Below the pieces are notes generated by a model, which was not told where the DNA came from, searched no databases, and saw only the letters and a program-made list of their open reading frames with translations. Both the position numbers and the translations under genes were made by a program. This document shows positions 20,275 through 21,319 of a stretch of 21,319 nucleotides of DNA, piece after piece. Source of the stretch: a virus; IMG/VR virus record IMGVR_UViG_3300045538_000133, positions 1-21,319 of that record; one strand, 5' to 3'. Positions within the stretch are counted from its first letter, which is position 1; every line of letters starts with the position of its first letter.

Positions 20275-20556
20275 TCATTTGTGAAGGTGAATGGATTCTG
20301 TAGCTATTCGATTTGATTCCCTAGGCCTTTCAATCCTTGCTTGCCTTGCTTCTTCTCCCTCTCGTTTTTGCTTCATTCGATCATAAGGGCGTGATCTTGG
20401 ACGCTCCAAAGTCTGGCTTGCATTGCTTTCCCTTTCCGCCTGGTCATTAAATTCTCGCGTCGATTGCAATTTCTCTTGTGGCTTGTGATTGCGTGAAGTG
20501 CCTTGAAACAAAGGGTTTCGCGTGTTGGCAAGCACAAAAGAAGAAAAAAGTTTCAT
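20275..20556 (-). CDS. Uncertain charged small protein
   Basis: The frame ends at 20275; ATG 20556 gives 93 residues (MKLFSSFVLANTRNPLFQGT...), and in-frame starts at 20589 and 20673 are possible. The C-terminal half is very charged: FNDQAERESNASQTLERPRS, then YDRMKQKREGEEARQARIER. It is read against the rightward genes and would be antisense to their presumed leader. No family or Shine-Dalgarno is recognised. The composition is protein-like enough to mention, but it may be a chance frame. Confidence 0.25.
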   Translation of the reverse strand: MKLFSSFVLANTRNPLFQGTSRNHKPQEKLQSTREFNDQAERESNASQTLERPRSRPYDRMKQKREGEEARQARIERPRESNRIATESIHLHK

Positions 20557-20609
20557 TTGTTGAATGTTTTTTATTGGCAAATGCTTCATGCTGTGCGATC
20601 TTCTTTTCA

Positions 20610-20624
20610 GTTGCAGGACGCAAC
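20610..20624 (+). other. Small hairpin before a CA-rich leader
   Basis: GTTGC-AGGAC-GCAAC forms a 5-bp stem 23 bases before the ATG at 20648. The following leader, GCCAACAATAACAACGATAC, is unstructured, CA-rich and has no Shine-Dalgarno. It may mark the 5' end of a stable transcript. Confidence 0.3.
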
Positions 20625-20647
20625 GCCAACAATAACAACGATACAAA

Positions 20648-20863
20648 ATGAAAACGAAACTTATTGAAACCACGCTTGAGCATAAAAACTGGACTGGTCT
20701 TACTCTCCGCGAGCTGATTGACCTTGGCCGCGTCTATGCTGGTGATCGCGGAACGATAATGGCATTCGTAAAGGCCGCCAATGGTGAGCCAGAAACGATC
20801 AACGCGCTCACACAATATCGTGCCGCAGTCGCTGGCATTCAGTCCATGCATGGCATCGCTTAA
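20648..20863 (+). CDS. Hypothetical small rightward protein
   Basis: The protein is 71 residues (MKTKLIETTLEHKNWTGLTL...). It has a helical look, with LRELIDLGRVYAGDRGTIMA then FVKAANGEPETINALTQYRA, and no recognised motif. It is the first well-supported gene of the rightward set, after the control region, so an early, host-takeover type role is possible, but nothing in the sequence shows one. The CA-rich leader lacks a Shine-Dalgarno. The next gene starts 25 bases on, after the AAACC repeat, so the two are likely co-transcribed. Confidence 0.7.
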   Translation: MKTKLIETTLEHKNWTGLTLRELIDLGRVYAGDRGTIMAFVKAANGEPETINALTQYRAAVAGIQSMHGIA

Positions 20864-20881
20864 ACCAAACCAAACCAAACC
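20862..20881 (+). repeat. Fourfold AAACC pentamer repeat as a gene leader
   Basis: Four perfect AAACC units start within the stop codon of the upstream gene and end 7 bases before the ATG at 20889. They replace a Shine-Dalgarno. The same pentamer occurs twice before an ATG at 2734-2743. Confidence 0.7.
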
Positions 20882-20888
20882 AACGATC

Positions 20889-21101
20889 ATGACAACGCAA
20901 AACTACATCAAAAAACTCCGAGCCTATCGCAACACGCACCGTCTCGAATTGATGCAACTCAAAACAATGCGTGATCTCCGAGACATTGACGGAAATTCGG
21001 AAGAGGTTGCTTTATTAGACAGCCTAATTGCCGAGCGCGCCGAATACATCGGAAAGATTCAATCGGACATTGACCTTGCAAGTGGAAAGGTGGGGGCATG
21101 A
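20889..21101 (+). CDS. Hypothetical coiled-coil protein
   Basis: The protein is 70 residues from ATG 20889 (MTTQNYIKKLRAYRNTHRLE). The frame extends further upstream but would overlap the previous gene, so this ATG is chosen. The protein is a helical hairpin by composition: LMQLKTMRDLRDIDGNSEEV, then LIAERAEYIGKIQSDIDLAS. No family is recognised. It is preceded by the AAACC repeat and coupled to the next gene by ATGA. Confidence 0.7.
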   Translation: MTTQNYIKKLRAYRNTHRLELMQLKTMRDLRDIDGNSEEVALLDSLIAERAEYIGKIQSDIDLASGKVGA

Positions 21102-21244
21102 AAGAAGAAATCACTTGGAAAACCTACGCGCTTGCTATCTTCGCGCTGGCCTTGCTAGTCCTTGCCCTTGCCATCCAAGGCGGGGCATGGGGGCCGTCTG
21201 ACTTGGAGCTATTCCAACGCGCCGCCGAGCCCTTCAACCTATAA
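21098..21244 (+). CDS. Small single-pass membrane protein
   Basis: The protein is 48 residues from ATG 21098, overlapping the upstream TGA (ATGA), with a GGTGGGGG purine-rich segment before it. Residues about 9-27 (TYALAIFALALLVLALAIQG) form one clear membrane helix. The short charged N-terminus (MKEEITWK) and the 20-residue C-terminus (WGPSDLELFQRAAEPFNL) flank it. It could be a small inner-membrane early protein or a holin/spanin-type component; a single helix of this size cannot decide. No lysozyme gene lies beside it in the window. Confidence 0.65.
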   Translation: MKEEITWKTYALAIFALALLVLALAIQGGAWGPSDLELFQRAAEPFNL

Positions 21245-21265
21245 CCGAACCGAGCCGAAAAATAA

Positions 21266-21319
21266 ATGAAAATAATACCGACGACACCCGAAGAAGACTT
21301 TGCCGAAATGCGCCGCTTG
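21266..21319 (+). CDS. Gene start, cut by window edge
   Basis: ATG 21266 opens an 18-codon frame (MKIIPTTPEEDFAEMRRL) that runs off the right edge. It is preceded by a CA-rich leader, ACCGAACCGAGCCGAAAAAT, like its neighbours and without a Shine-Dalgarno. There is too little sequence to name a product. Confidence 0.5.
   Translation, partial: MKIIPTTPEEDFAEMRRL

Larger units (their letters stand above)
20111..20582. repeat. Dispersed 14-bp direct repeat TTTTATTGGCAAAT
   Basis: Exact copies occur at 20111-20124 and 20569-20582. The first ends 9 bases before the -35 of the promoter candidate; the second lies 65 bases before the first well-supported rightward gene. Each is followed within about 25 bp by a GATC(C)TTCTTT string. 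The repeats are in different frames of the minus-strand candidate genes, so they are conserved as DNA. They could be activator sites or promoter upstream elements. Confidence 0.4.

Overview
The window looks like one arm of a tailed double-stranded DNA phage genome, most likely a short-tailed (podovirus-like) phage of an unidentified bacterium. The evidence is a nearly unbroken block of virion genes read leftward: portal, scaffold, major capsid protein, terminase subunits, large internal/ejection proteins, a nozzle-like tail protein and a C1q-type appendage protein. There is no integrase, tRNA, rRNA, CRISPR array or insertion sequence. Nothing in the sequence names the host. One TTGACA/TAGAAT promoter candidate suggests an ordinary sigma-70 host polymerase.

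Layout, right to left on the minus strand: a small beta-rich virion protein (19603-19343), an 897-residue tail protein with two tandem 77-residue repeats, a C1q-like protein, a 113-residue protein of unknown role, a protein ending in an S74-like self-processing domain, a 712-residue virion protein carrying an NlpC/P60- or CHAP-like cell-wall peptidase, and a 986-residue ejection-type protein. Next come the terminase small subunit, a zinc-ribbon protein, the terminase large subunit, two small proteins (one with an AT-hook) and the portal. A run of seven small proteins follows, mostly lysine- or proline-rich, three of them under 60 residues. After an 800-bp gene-free gap come the scaffold and the major capsid protein, which runs off the left edge. 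Many junctions are ATGA or TAATG overlaps, so this block is probably one translationally coupled late operon.

The gap at 2006-2807 is the most unusual part. Two terminator-like hairpins for the minus-strand operon lie at its right side. At its left is a rightward promoter candidate overlapped by a perfect 8+8 palindrome, followed by about 450 bases containing at least six hairpins, one possible pseudoknot and one pair of competing hairpins. I propose that it encodes a large structured phage RNA read opposite to the late genes. A set of CGCCA-centred repeats, two of them exactly 11 bp apart, lies just beyond.

At the right end, 19604-20647 is a second mostly noncoding control region between the leftward late block and rightward small genes. 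It holds a perfect palindrome, a C-tract, a 14-bp-period repeat array, GTGGAACATTCCC repeats, a promoter candidate with an adjacent palindrome, and a dispersed 14-bp repeat; it may be an origin or transcription switch. From 20648 rightward, small unrecognised genes (71, 70 and 48 residues, then a gene cut by the edge) begin the presumed early region. Several of their leaders have no Shine-Dalgarno sequence and are CA-rich, including a fourfold AAACC repeat.
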